A stretch of 64,000 nucleotides of DNA from the NCBI GenBank assembly GCA_963844315.1, contig CAWJOC010000024.1, forward strand, positions 186,001 through 250,000. The letters are read 5' to 3'. This DNA is from CAWAVN01 sp963844315. Lineage in GTDB: Bacteria; Planctomycetota; Planctomycetia; Planctomycetales; Planctomycetaceae. Positions 1 to 7,959 of the stretch are shown piece by piece. How positions within the stretch are numbered: the first letter of the stretch is position 1; each line of letters begins with the position of its first letter. The notes beneath the pieces were generated by a model, which made no database searches, was not told the origin of the DNA, and saw only the letters and a program-made list of their open reading frames with translations. A program made the translations under genes and the position numbers.

Positions 1-770
1 TGGCTCTCGCCGAGAATCCTGCCGCAGTATTTCCAAGGGCTGGCCAAGCCCTCGATGTATTGGTGCATGTTCTGCGCTGCGACAATGCTTCCCGCGTTGA
101 TCTTGGTTTTGGTCGCCGTGCTTGTTTTTCAAGAGGATTTGACCAAGCTGGTAACGGACCTCAACCACAACGCCCGCGTCGAGAACGTGATGGCCCATGA
201 GGAGCCAAGAAAAAAGATAGCACGCCAGGCGAAGAGACGACGGAAATCCCAGGCCAAGTGGATACCGAACTGAATGCCGTCTCGTGGTGGTTTTTCGCGT
301 CGAAAGATCAAATCCAATCCGAGCGAAAATACTACGCCGGCCAGGATGGAGGGGGCGGTGCCGCTCCTGTTGGTGGAGGCGAGAAGAAAAAACCGGCCTG
401 GGAACGCGAAGTGGACATGGAATCCGCCATGGTCCCCGTGATCCTGTTGGTTCTGGCGTGTGCCCCGTTCGGGTTCGCCGCCGTCTTCAACATGCGGACC
501 AACGGGCTATTGACGTATTACTACCGCCCGGAACTTCAGCTCATCGCGGAAGAAAAACAAGTCAAATGGGAACGCAAAACCAAGGAGGAATTCGACGACG
601 AAGGCAATCCGATGGAAAGCTCCGACGTCGGCAAATACGCGATGGGCATCGGAGGCACGATCCTGTTTTACGTTGTTGTGAACGTCATCATGTATTTCGC
701 GACGGATGGAGAATACCTGCTTCTGCCCCGTCCCCTCGCCAAAGCCATGAACCTCGTCAACGGCGAGTGA
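1..770 (+). CDS. Multi-pass membrane protein, 5' end outside window, frame change near 210
   Basis: The frame is open from base 1, so the gene starts upstream. The first frame encodes a hydrophobic helix (about 85-135) and then stops at 271-273 after a run rich in Arg and Lys that looks out of frame. A second frame, shifted by -1, is open from 201 to 770. It continues with an acidic/polar linker, a membrane helix (about 430-490), a soluble stretch, and a last helix (about 640-705). The natural reading is one protein whose frame changes at the A-run at 210-216. I do not recognise the family; the helix-linker-helix pattern suggests the cytoplasmic-membrane end of a larger permease-like protein. 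Nothing in it identifies a substrate. Confidence 0.55.
210..216 (+). other. A AAA AAG heptamer at the frame change (possible -1 slippery site or indel)
   Basis: In the upstream gene's frame the bases read A AAA AAG, the same heptamer used for -1 frameshifting in dnaX. A -1 slip here enters the downstream frame, and the zero-frame stop lies only about 55 bases further on. An indel in the A6 homopolymer would give the same picture, and indels are common elsewhere in this window. Confidence 0.35.
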
Positions 771-797
771 GGAAGAGATTCGGCGACCTTTCTCCGA

Positions 798-826
798 TTG
801 GTGATTTTTCCCGATCTCGATAGAAT
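798..826 (+). promoter_or_regulatory. Putative sigma70-type promoter of the DUF1552 gene
   Basis: TTGGTG (798-803) is followed by a 17-base spacer and TAGAAT (821-826), about 45 bases before the start codon at 871. The -10 box fits well; the -35 box is weak. Confidence 0.35.
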
Positions 827-870
827 GGCCGTTTTCAACCGGTTGCCCCAAAACAACAAGGTTCCTGCCC

Positions 871-2151
871 ATGACACGCATCTCCCAAGACCGGCGGACG
901 TTTCTGAAGGCGGCGGGCGTTTGTTTGGCGCTGCCGCTTTTGGAGTCTTTGCCCCGCCTCAAGGCCGCCGGGAAAACCGCGACCGCTCCAAAGCGGATGG
1001 TGTGCATTGGGAACGAATTCGGCATGTATCCGGGGGCGTTTTGGCCGGAGAAATTCGGGACCGATTACGAACTGACCCCGCTCTTAAAACCCTTGGAGCA
1101 GCACCGCCGGGATTTCACGCTGTTCTCGCATTTGGACCACGGCGTCAAGGGCGGACACTTCGCGGTGCATACCTTCTTGACCGGCGTCAAATCCTCCGAA
1201 GCCAAGGGCCTGCCGGAGGGCGGAATCAGCCTGGACCAACGGGCCGCGGAATTCGTCGGTCCCCAGACGCGGTTTCCTTCGCTGACGATTGGCTCGGAAG
1301 ACGGGCTGCACGGCGGGTGCATGATGAGCTGGACCCGCACCGGAACCCGCATCCCGCCGATTCCCGGTCCCCGCGAATTGTTCCGGGCGCTGTTCGTCGA
1401 GGAAGATGCCTTGGCCAAACGCCAGGCCACCGACCGCATCCTGCTCCAAGGCTCGATTTTGGATGCCGTCCAGGACGATGCGAAATCGCTCAAACGCCGG
1501 CTGAATAAAACCGACACCGACAAGCTCGAAGAGTATTTTGCCTCCGTCCGCGATGTGGAGCACAAACTGGAATTGGACAAGCACTGGCAGAACGTGCCCA
1601 AACCCAAAACGAAGTTTCCCGAACCGGACAACCAGGGCCTCGCGCAGGATCTCCCGGCGATTTACGACTTGATCGCCTTGGCCATTCAAACCGATTCCAC
1701 CCGCGTGGCCACCTTGGAAATCGGCGGGAGCTTCGCGGCGTCGGACTTGGGCATCCGCAAAGGCTATCATAGCCTGTCGCATCACGGACACCTCAAAGAA
1801 AACCTCGATCCCTTGGTCGAGATTGAAACCTATCAGATGCGGCAGTTCGCCAGGTTTTTGGAGAAGCTCAAATCCCTCCAGGATCCCGAAAGCGACAAGA
1901 GCCTCTTGGACCAGACGATGGTGCTCTTGGGCAGCGGGATGGGCAACGCCAATTCCCACACCAACACCGATTTGCCCATTCTGCTCGCGGGCGGCGGCTT
2001 TAAGCATGGCGAGCACAAGGACTATCCCCAGGACAACAACCGCCGCGTGCCCTTGTGCAACTTGTACGTCTCGATGCTTGAGCAATTCGGCGTGGAAACC
2101 GACCGCTTCAGCACCGCCACCGGAACCCTCACCGGCCTGGAACGGGCCTAG
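871..2151 (+). CDS. DUF1552 family secreted protein
   Basis: A 426-residue protein with a twin-arginine signal (R8-R9, motif RRTFLK) and hydrophobic segment at its N-terminus, so it is probably exported folded by Tat. The body matches the DUF1552 family, which is distantly related to DUF1501 and sulfatase-like proteins and is common in planctomycetes. Recognisable features are the early GNEFGMYPG segment, the HFAVHTFLTG segment and the late LGSGMGNANSHTNTDLP segment. The biochemical role of the family is not known. These proteins usually sit beside DUF1592/DUF1587 or cytochrome partners; none is adjacent here, so the gene looks solitary. The ATG at 871 directly precedes the signal peptide. 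Confidence 0.85.
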   Translation: MTRISQDRRTFLKAAGVCLALPLLESLPRLKAAGKTATAPKRMVCIGNEFGMYPGAFWPEKFGTDYELTPLLKPLEQHRRDFTLFSHLDHGVKGGHFAVHTFLTGVKSSEAKGLPEGGISLDQRAAEFVGPQTRFPSLTIGSEDGLHGGCMMSWTRTGTRIPPIPGPRELFRALFVEEDALAKRQATDRILLQGSILDAVQDDAKSLKRRLNKTDTDKLEEYFASVRDVEHKLELDKHWQNVPKPKTKFPEPDNQGLAQDLPAIYDLIALAIQTDSTRVATLEIGGSFAASDLGIRKGYHSLSHHGHLKENLDPLVEIETYQMRQFARFLEKLKSLQDPESDKSLLDQTMVLLGSGMGNANSHTNTDLPILLAGGGFKHGEHKDYPQDNNRRVPLCNLYVSMLEQFGVETDRFSTATGTLTGLERA

Positions 2152-2158
2152 CGATTTT

Positions 2159-2360
2159 CAGCCGCGAAGCGGCGACAGCATGTAGCCGTGGGCGTCAGCC
2201 CACGGGAAACAAACCAAAAGGAATGTGAAGCCGCGAAGCGGCGCTAGCAATTCGCGCGACCTCTTGCTGTCGCCGCTTCGCGGCTGAGGAACTCATAATC
2301 GCTTCTCCTCTGCGGGCTGACGCCCGCAGCTACATGCTTCCGCCGCTTCGCGGCTAAGAC
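2159..2360. repeat. Intergenic palindrome cluster (GCCGCGAAGCGGC type)
   Basis: The gap between two convergent genes holds several copies of a short dyad: GCCGCGAAGCGGC near 2160 and 2229, and its complement GCCGCTTCGCGGC near 2271 and 2342. Nested inside are smaller stems, GTGGGCGTCAGCCCAC and GCGGGCTGACGCCCGC. This is a REP-like composite that could fold as RNA and might act as a bidirectional terminator. Confidence 0.7.
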
Positions 2361-2460
2361 AGTGGAACTTCAAAAAGCGCCAGCAGGATTTGTCAGGTTT
2401 GTGAGTTCTGTCGGCTTGCGTTTCGGGCTAATGTGAAAGGCCAAGTATTCGGATCTGACG

Positions 2461-4143
2461 TTACGGAGTAAGAACCGAACCATGGGCGAGGGGCAAGTTT
2501 TGCACGTCCATGAGGTCCACCAGGAGGCAAGGGTGTTTGTATTGCTCCGCGGAACCGCCATTCTTTCGTAGCCGCTCCGCGTCCCAGCGTTCCCACGATC
2601 CGGGCGGCATCACGCGCAAAAGGACCGGACCCAACCGGCCTGAATCCCGCTTGGATTCGTACTCGCAGTTGAGCGATTTCAGCTTTTGGTCAACCCGGAT
2701 GGCCAGTTGCTCCGCATGGCCTTGGGCCACGTCGCCATCTTCCACGAACAACCCGTAGAACGGCGTCTCATCCTCCAAGACCACGCCCAGCGAATACGCT
2801 TTGGGAAAAAGGCCCAGTTCCTGGGATGACTCTTCCACCGCCCGGCAGACTTGCGACTCGGAGAGCTTTTCGCCAGTGAGGTTTGAGATGTGCTTGCCTT
2901 TGTGGAGGAACTCCAACAGCGGCGTTTTCTCCCACCAGCCCGTGCAGCGGACCACATCGTGGATGTTATAGCGGTACAGCCCGCCGGCCGTGGTCAGCAG
3001 CACGAAGTATTCGCCGCCTTCTTCGAGTTCGTGCGCTTCCAGCACCGTGGGGTTCGTGGAGTCGATTTCATTCACCGGGATAAATTCAAAAAACGTGCTG
3101 CTGATTTCCAGAATGCCCGAAGGCGTGCCATCGTGGATGGGAACCGTCATCCGGCATTCGCTGGCGATGAGGCCGATGTCGCGGCAGGGCGTCTCGCCGA
3201 AGTATTCGGGAAACTGCCGCACGTAAACGCCGACCGATCCGCCCAGCCAGCAGGCGATTAGCCCGATGTTCGGCCAGATGTGCCGGGGCAGAAAACGGCC
3301 GTGCTCCGCGATCACTCGTTCAAGCTGTCTCGCGCGGGCGGGGTTCGGTTTCAGGAAAGTTCTTCGGACCTTCATGACCGTCGGCGGCACGTCGAACTCC
3401 GCAGCAACGCCGCCGTTATGAACATCGCGAATGAGTTGTTCCGCATGGTGTTCGCCGAAGCGGGCGAGATTCAGATGCGTGCTGGGATTGACGGTCATCC
3501 ACATTTGCACGTCCCGCATCAAGGCGAACCGCCAGGCGAGGTAATACTTCGTCTTAGTGTCGCGAATGCTCCCGGCTGCGGGCGGCATCCAGCAGGTGTT
3601 CCGCACGAAATAGTTTTGCAGCTTCGCGGTCAGTCCGCTCAAACTTCCGCAGGGGACATTGGTGGCCGAGCGAAATTCGTCGGGGTCGCTGGAGAGCGTC
3701 ATCTTGCCGGTCATCAGCAAATGCGGATACGCGGCGAACGTCTGAAGGCCCCACAGATACCAGCCGCGTTTGTGGGCGGCGATGGACCTTTTGGTGACGG
3801 GAAGGTATTTCCGCGCATCGCTGGTTCCGCTGGTGAGCGCGAACATCAGCACGTCTTGCTTATGGAGCAGAGCCTCCACATCGCCGTTTTTGACCCGCTC
3901 GATATAGGGGGCGTGGTAATCGTAATCGGTGATGGGCACGTGACGGCGAAAGTCCGCGAGGGTCTTCACCGAGGCAAAATGGTGATCCCTTCCGAAGCCG
4001 GTGTCTTGTTCCCTTAGGATTTGAGCGAGCAGCAACTCGTGCTGCGTGTTTTCTGGCTTTCGGCACTGGGCAGCGAATTTCTCCGTTTCGCGAATGGCCT
4101 TCTTGGCCAAGATATGGTGGACCAGATCGGTAATCCAGGACAT
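2461..4143 (-). CDS. GH3 family acyl-acid-amido synthetase
   Basis: The product is 560 residues from the ATG at 4143, near the usual length for GH3 proteins. The family belongs to the adenylate-forming ANL superfamily and joins a carboxylic acid to an amine or amino acid through an acyl-AMP. Visible landmarks are the nucleotide-binding SGTS motif (about residues 105-108, in FALTSGTSDARKY) and the later YRYNIHDVV segment, equivalent to the family's YRxGD adenylate motif. The frame stays open upstream to 4275, but that extension is the translated repeat at 4177-4237, so 4143 is the better start. It is the last gene of an operon with the C45 acyltransferase and epimerase. The substrate is unknown. 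Confidence 0.85.
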   Translation of the reverse strand: MSWITDLVHHILAKKAIRETEKFAAQCRKPENTQHELLLAQILREQDTGFGRDHHFASVKTLADFRRHVPITDYDYHAPYIERVKNGDVEALLHKQDVLMFALTSGTSDARKYLPVTKRSIAAHKRGWYLWGLQTFAAYPHLLMTGKMTLSSDPDEFRSATNVPCGSLSGLTAKLQNYFVRNTCWMPPAAGSIRDTKTKYYLAWRFALMRDVQMWMTVNPSTHLNLARFGEHHAEQLIRDVHNGGVAAEFDVPPTVMKVRRTFLKPNPARARQLERVIAEHGRFLPRHIWPNIGLIACWLGGSVGVYVRQFPEYFGETPCRDIGLIASECRMTVPIHDGTPSGILEISSTFFEFIPVNEIDSTNPTVLEAHELEEGGEYFVLLTTAGGLYRYNIHDVVRCTGWWEKTPLLEFLHKGKHISNLTGEKLSESQVCRAVEESSQELGLFPKAYSLGVVLEDETPFYGLFVEDGDVAQGHAEQLAIRVDQKLKSLNCEYESKRDSGRLGPVLLRVMPPGSWERWDAERLRKNGGSAEQYKHPCLLVDLMDVQNLPLAHGSVLTP

Positions 4144-4176
4144 GCGTTTGCGAGGCTTTCTTCGACGTGAAATCAA

Positions 4177-4237
4177 GGTGGCACAGACATTCCTGTCTGT
4201 GCAGTCAATCCGCACAGACAGGAATGTCTGTGCCACC
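4177..4237. repeat. Palindromic repeat, family A (copy 1)
   Basis: Near-perfect 26-base arms (4177-4202 and 4212-4237), GTGGCACAGACATTCCTGTC and its complement, flank a short loop. Other copies are at 14772, 27339 and 61584. This copy lies between two genes of one operon; its right arm supplies the last ten codons and the stop of the C45 gene. Confidence 0.9.
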
Positions 4238-5671
4238 CATTCGGAGAACAGGTTTTCCGGATTGGAACAATTCATTCAGATCAATGCGGTAGTAGCGGTC
4301 CGCGTTTTCGGGAGAATTGGGTCCGGGCGTGACCCACATTTCCCCCGTCTCCGGGCGCATCACGATGCTGCTTTGGTTATCGACGCGGCGGATGGTGTGC
4401 ATGGTCGCGTGCGGGGTGATTCGTCCCCGCTGCCAATCGTAACCATCCCTGAGCACCGCTTGCGCGTGCTGGACGGTGAGTGGCTGTTGGCCTTGATCCA
4501 AAAGTTGCTTTAACCGCTCGAAACGGGACACCGAATGCACAGGCACATCTTCCAGCGGCGAAAACATCTCGGCATGGTTGGTGCTGATTAGGGATGGGCG
4601 GTCGAACTCCACGCGGAGCACTTTGCCATCGTATTCCAGGTAACACAGCTTGTCGGTCGGGTAATGGCTGAGGCACAGGCTCCATCCGCCGACGCGGTGA
4701 ATGCCCCGCACGACATTGACGGCGGGTTCAATCGAATCCGCCGATTCCAGAATCCGCTTCACGATGACCGGATGAATCAGCCCCACGTCCGTGCCTTCCC
4801 GGCGGGGACGGTCCATGAGCAACGTCGTGGAGACCGCAAGGCCCGCCGCGTTGATGCCGTTCAGCCCGCCCACCTGACCAGCGACTCCAAACGTCAAGTG
4901 CGGAATGAAACCCTCCGGATAACGAATTTGCCCGATGCGGGCGAGCGGCTTTTTCAAAACGACCGTGATCGGAGAATCTTCATTCACGCAATGCAGCAGC
5001 GGCTCGTTCCCGTTGGCTTTTTTCGTGACGGCAAACTGGCAGCAGCCCGGCAGGTAGGCGGGATAGAGTCCGAAGTTCAAACCCAACACGTGCTCGACTT
5101 CCACCCCCAGCCCATCGGCGATGCCCTCCAACTCTTCGAGTTCCTCCGCCCCGAAATACTCTTCGCGGGTGGCTAAAGCCTCCTTGAGTTCGGGGATCGA
5201 CTGAATTTTAGGCCCCAAGAGTTCAATAAACCGCTCAAAGCATTCCCGGATGGCGTCCTGTTGAGTCTCGGCGTGGAGACGGCCCATTTGATAGAAACTG
5301 CCTTTGAGCCGGACCAGGTCGAACGGAAGATTCAAATCGAGCACGCCATCGGGTTTGCCATCCGCCGCCGCGAGCAGGACGTCGCAAACCTCTCCCAAGG
5401 TCCGCAAGGACTTTAGCCGCGAGCCGTCGAGCAAGCGGCTGTTTTGGATCTCCGGAATTTCCAGGGCGGCATCCAGCATCAGGCAGGTGGTGTCGATGTA
5501 GTCCATCCGCAGGTCTTCCTCAAAGCGGATGTCGCGCTCGAACCGCATTAGCTCCAAGCCCCGCGTGGACTGGAGGCGGACCATCAGCGACTGCTCCACG
5601 CGTGCTTCGAGGCGAGGGCGGCCCTTGGTCGGGTGCGGCTCTGTTGCGGAGGATTCCTGTTGCAATTCCAT
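4205..5671 (-). CDS. C45 family autoproteolytic acyltransferase/hydrolase
   Basis: A 488-residue protein whose second half matches the acyl-CoA:6-aminopenicillanic acid acyltransferase-like (peptidase C45) family of N-terminal nucleophile hydrolases. The expected nucleophile lies in PGCCQFAV (Cys210/Cys211) and is followed by the HCVNEDSP segment typical of these enzymes. Such proteins cleave themselves before the Cys and transfer or hydrolyse acyl amides. About 110 residues precede the family-like part. The start is supported by GAGAGGA upstream of the ATG at 5671. The last ten residues, GGTDIPVCAD, come from a palindromic repeat rather than the family fold. It sits 22 bases behind the epimerase gene and ahead of GH3, suggesting acyl-amide metabolism. 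Confidence 0.75.
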   Translation of the reverse strand: MELQQESSATEPHPTKGRPRLEARVEQSLMVRLQSTRGLELMRFERDIRFEEDLRMDYIDTTCLMLDAALEIPEIQNSRLLDGSRLKSLRTLGEVCDVLLAAADGKPDGVLDLNLPFDLVRLKGSFYQMGRLHAETQQDAIRECFERFIELLGPKIQSIPELKEALATREEYFGAEELEELEGIADGLGVEVEHVLGLNFGLYPAYLPGCCQFAVTKKANGNEPLLHCVNEDSPITVVLKKPLARIGQIRYPEGFIPHLTFGVAGQVGGLNGINAAGLAVSTTLLMDRPRREGTDVGLIHPVIVKRILESADSIEPAVNVVRGIHRVGGWSLCLSHYPTDKLCYLEYDGKVLRVEFDRPSLISTNHAEMFSPLEDVPVHSVSRFERLKQLLDQGQQPLTVQHAQAVLRDGYDWQRGRITPHATMHTIRRVDNQSSIVMRPETGEMWVTPGPNSPENADRYYRIDLNELFQSGKPVLRMGGTDIPVCAD

Positions 5672-5693
5672 TCGAGATGTCCTCTCGACCGAC

Positions 5694-6752
5694 TCAGTCG
5701 CCTTGAGCGGTCGCCGGAGATTCCTTGGACGATTTCGCGGTTTGACCCGGCAATAAATCGTGTTCGCGAAACCATCCGATGGTTTCCTGCATCGCCTCCG
5801 TGAAATCGATTTGGGGATCGTAACCCAATTGCCTTTTGGCCTTCTCGATGCTGAAGTCCAAGTTGAGTCCCAAGAACTTGATGCGGGCCTTCGAGAGCAG
5901 CGGAGCCTGCTTCGAGCGGAACAGCCGCGCGCCGCCTTCCATCGCGGTCGCCAGGAACTTCGCCACGCCTAAAGGAACCACGCGCTTTGGAAGGGGATAG
6001 CCCGCCGCTTGCGAGATGGTCTCGACGAACTCGCCTTTCGACACCAACCGTCCATCGCGGATGTTGAACACTTCGCCGACGACATCCTCCTTGCGGAGCG
6101 CGAGAAAGATCGCATCCACCAGATTCAGGACGTAGGTGTTGTTCATCAATTTGTTTTTGCCGCCCAGGTACGCGAACACGCCGCTGTGAATGCGGTCCAA
6201 AAGTTTCGGCAGCACCGTGCGGTCATACGGCCCATAGATGAACCCCGGACGCAAGACGACGCCCGGCAGCGATTTTTCGCGGATGGTTTCCAGCACCAAG
6301 CGCTCGGCTTCGAACTTCGAGAGCGTGTAGCCGTCGATGCCGTCGGGGTTCGGCGTTTCGGATTCATCGGTCCCGTAATGGTCGCGTGCCGGATACACGC
6401 CGAGCGAACTGACGTGCACGAACCGCTTGAGGCTCCCGGTCGCCAGGGCGGCGTTGAGTAATCCCCGCAGTCCTTCCACGTTGACCTTGCGGTAATCGGA
6501 CACCGGCCCCCAATCGCCGACCTTCGCCGCACAGTGGATGATGGCCTCCACGCCATTGACCGCCTTGGGCAACGTGGAGGGATCGCTGAGATCCCCCGGC
6601 ATCACTTCCACGCCAAGGGCCTGGAGTTCGTACGCATCGGCCGGCTTTCGCACCAAAGCCCGAACGGGTTCGCCCTCCGCCATCGCTCGTTGAACGACAT
6701 GATGCCCCACCAACCCCGTGGCACCCGTGACCAGAATCCGTGGATCAGACAT
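5694..6752 (-). CDS. NAD-dependent epimerase/dehydratase (extended SDR)
   Basis: A 352-residue extended short-chain dehydrogenase. The Rossmann glycine motif GATGLVG is at residues 10-16, Ser at about 115 in VHVSS, and the catalytic YTLSK (Tyr142, Lys146) is in place. The whole resembles the 3-beta-hydroxysteroid dehydrogenase/HpnA-like branch that oxidises or epimerises sugar nucleotides, sterols or reduced polyketides. It is the first gene of a minus-strand operon with the C45 acyltransferase (22-base gap) and the GH3 ligase. The substrate cannot be read from the sequence. An AATGTACATTTT box lies about 60 bases upstream. Confidence 0.85.
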   Translation of the reverse strand: MSDPRILVTGATGLVGHHVVQRAMAEGEPVRALVRKPADAYELQALGVEVMPGDLSDPSTLPKAVNGVEAIIHCAAKVGDWGPVSDYRKVNVEGLRGLLNAALATGSLKRFVHVSSLGVYPARDHYGTDESETPNPDGIDGYTLSKFEAERLVLETIREKSLPGVVLRPGFIYGPYDRTVLPKLLDRIHSGVFAYLGGKNKLMNNTYVLNLVDAIFLALRKEDVVGEVFNIRDGRLVSKGEFVETISQAAGYPLPKRVVPLGVAKFLATAMEGGARLFRSKQAPLLSKARIKFLGLNLDFSIEKAKRQLGYDPQIDFTEAMQETIGWFREHDLLPGQTAKSSKESPATAQGD

Positions 6753-6956
6753 CGGCTCGTCCGCTCAAAGGGCCGCGTTCCAAATCAGACAAATTTCACC
6801 AGACTTCCCAGAATGTACATTTTGCGTGAGGTTCTGGAAAGGAAACGGTGAATTGTTTGGGTAGGGAATGTGACACCCGATCAGGCAATTCCTGCAACGC
6901 CTTTGCCGAATGGAAGTGCTTCAAATCACGCCGATTTTGGACATTCCCAAGAAGGA

Positions 6957-7107
6957 TTTAGCGCAAAGACCGCAAAGGGAAGACGCTAAGGAACGCGCAA
7001 ACCAACCGAGTCTTCCTGGCATGGAAAGTTCGACAGGGGAGATTCAGATCATGGATTTTCTCTTCCCTTTGCGGGCTTCGGTCTTCCCTTTGCGATCTTT
7101 GCGTTAA
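6957..7107. repeat. Inverted repeat rich in GCAAAG/CTTTGC
   Basis: The left arm, starting GCGCAAAGACCGCAAAGGGA, pairs with the right arm ending TCCCTTTGCGATCTTTGCG, with a further CTTCCCTTTGCG copy between. It explains the short open frame at 6910-7107, which I do not call a gene. Confidence 0.65.
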
Positions 7108-7156
7108 AGGCCGACTTCTCGCGGGATAGCCCTGCCGGGAACTTCAGAAATTCGGC

Positions 7157-7201
7157 TTGACCGGGCTACAGAACTAATGTACATTTTTGAGTTATGTACA
7201 A
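7157..7201 (+). promoter_or_regulatory. Putative promoter with ATGTACAT boxes ahead of imuA
   Basis: TTGACC (7157-7162), a 17-base spacer and TACATT (7180-7185) form a plausible promoter. The box AATGTACATTTT (7176-7187) overlaps its -10, and ATGTACAA follows at 7194-7201. The same 12-base box occurs at 6812-6823 upstream of the divergent epimerase gene. Because imuA cassettes are usually LexA-controlled, the boxes may be an SOS operator; that link is inference. Confidence 0.4.
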
Positions 7202-7245
7202 AATATAGTAGTTGCGGACCATTTTTATACAAGATCGGCAACTTT

Positions 7246-7959
7246 ATGCTCCCAGGCCCACTCAAAGCCCAGACGATCCAAGAGCTACGAACTCATCTGG
7301 GATCTATCCGCTTGAGGGAGAAACACACCGCCGTTTCCCCTGGCCACGAGGAGTGGGAGGAACTCTTCGCCGGGCGAGGTTTTGAGCGGGGCACGTTCGT
7401 GGAATGGCTGGCCGAATCCGCCGGGCAGGGGGCGGAAACGCTTTCCTTGATCCTGGCGGGCCGGGTGATTCGCTCTTTGGGAGGAACGCTGGTCGTGCTG
7501 GACGACCAAAGGACGTTTTATGCCCCGGTGGCTCAGGCGTTGGGATTGGATTTGGAGGCGATGGTCGTTCTGCGTCCTTCTTCTTCGGCGGATTCTCTGT
7601 GGGCTTTGGAGCAGACGCTGCGCTCTCCCGGCGTGGGCGCGGTGATTGGCCGGTTGGACCATTTGCCCGATCACGGAATGCAGCGGCTCAAGCGGGCCGC
7701 CGAGGTGGGGGGCGGCGTGGGCTTTTTGCTGAGATCCGCTTCCGTCCGCCGATGGCCCAGTTGGGCGGGGATGCGGTTTTTGGTGCAGAGCGTTTCGTGC
7801 CAGTCGCCCGGATGGCGGCTTCGGATCGAAGTTCTACGGAGCCAACAGGGAGAGAGCGGAAAAACCGTGGAAGTGGAGATCGATCATGAAACAGGTGGTG
7901 TGCGTCCGGTTCCCCGCGTGGCCTCTCCAACGACTTTTGGCGCGAAAACCGGAACTTAA
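7246..7959 (+). CDS. imuA: ImuA-like RecA-related protein of the mutasome cassette
   Basis: About 237 residues from the ATG at 7246. An in-frame ATG at 7177 exists, but it lies inside the putative -10/operator, so 7246 is preferred. ImuA is a RecA/SulA-related accessory protein of the ImuA-ImuB-DnaE2 translesion system. Visible are the AGRGFERGTFVEWLAESAG region, the TLSLILAGRVIRSLGGTLVVLDD core and the RPSSSADSLWALEQTLRSPG segment, all typical of ImuA-like proteins. It overlaps imuB by 74 bases, which implies translational coupling. Identity also rests on the following imuB and dnaE2. Confidence 0.8.
   Translation: MLPGPLKAQTIQELRTHLGSIRLREKHTAVSPGHEEWEELFAGRGFERGTFVEWLAESAGQGAETLSLILAGRVIRSLGGTLVVLDDQRTFYAPVAQALGLDLEAMVVLRPSSSADSLWALEQTLRSPGVGAVIGRLDHLPDHGMQRLKRAAEVGGGVGFLLRSASVRRWPSWAGMRFLVQSVSCQSPGWRLRIEVLRSQQGESGKTVEVEIDHETGGVRPVPRVASPTTFGAKTGT

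Noticed and set aside
1084..2085. Long antisense frames opposite the DUF1552 gene (and similar long antisense frames elsewhere, e.g. 23675-24904)
   Set aside because: They are shadows caused by high G+C third positions; the sense frames carry conserved domains.
2159..2360. Cluster of similar short dyads considered as a CRISPR array
   Set aside because: The units alternate in orientation, spacing is irregular and no cas gene is nearby.
6910..7107. Open frame of 65 codons
   Set aside because: It is the translation of an inverted repeat (GCAAAG/CTTTGC) with repeated charged words and no start-site support.
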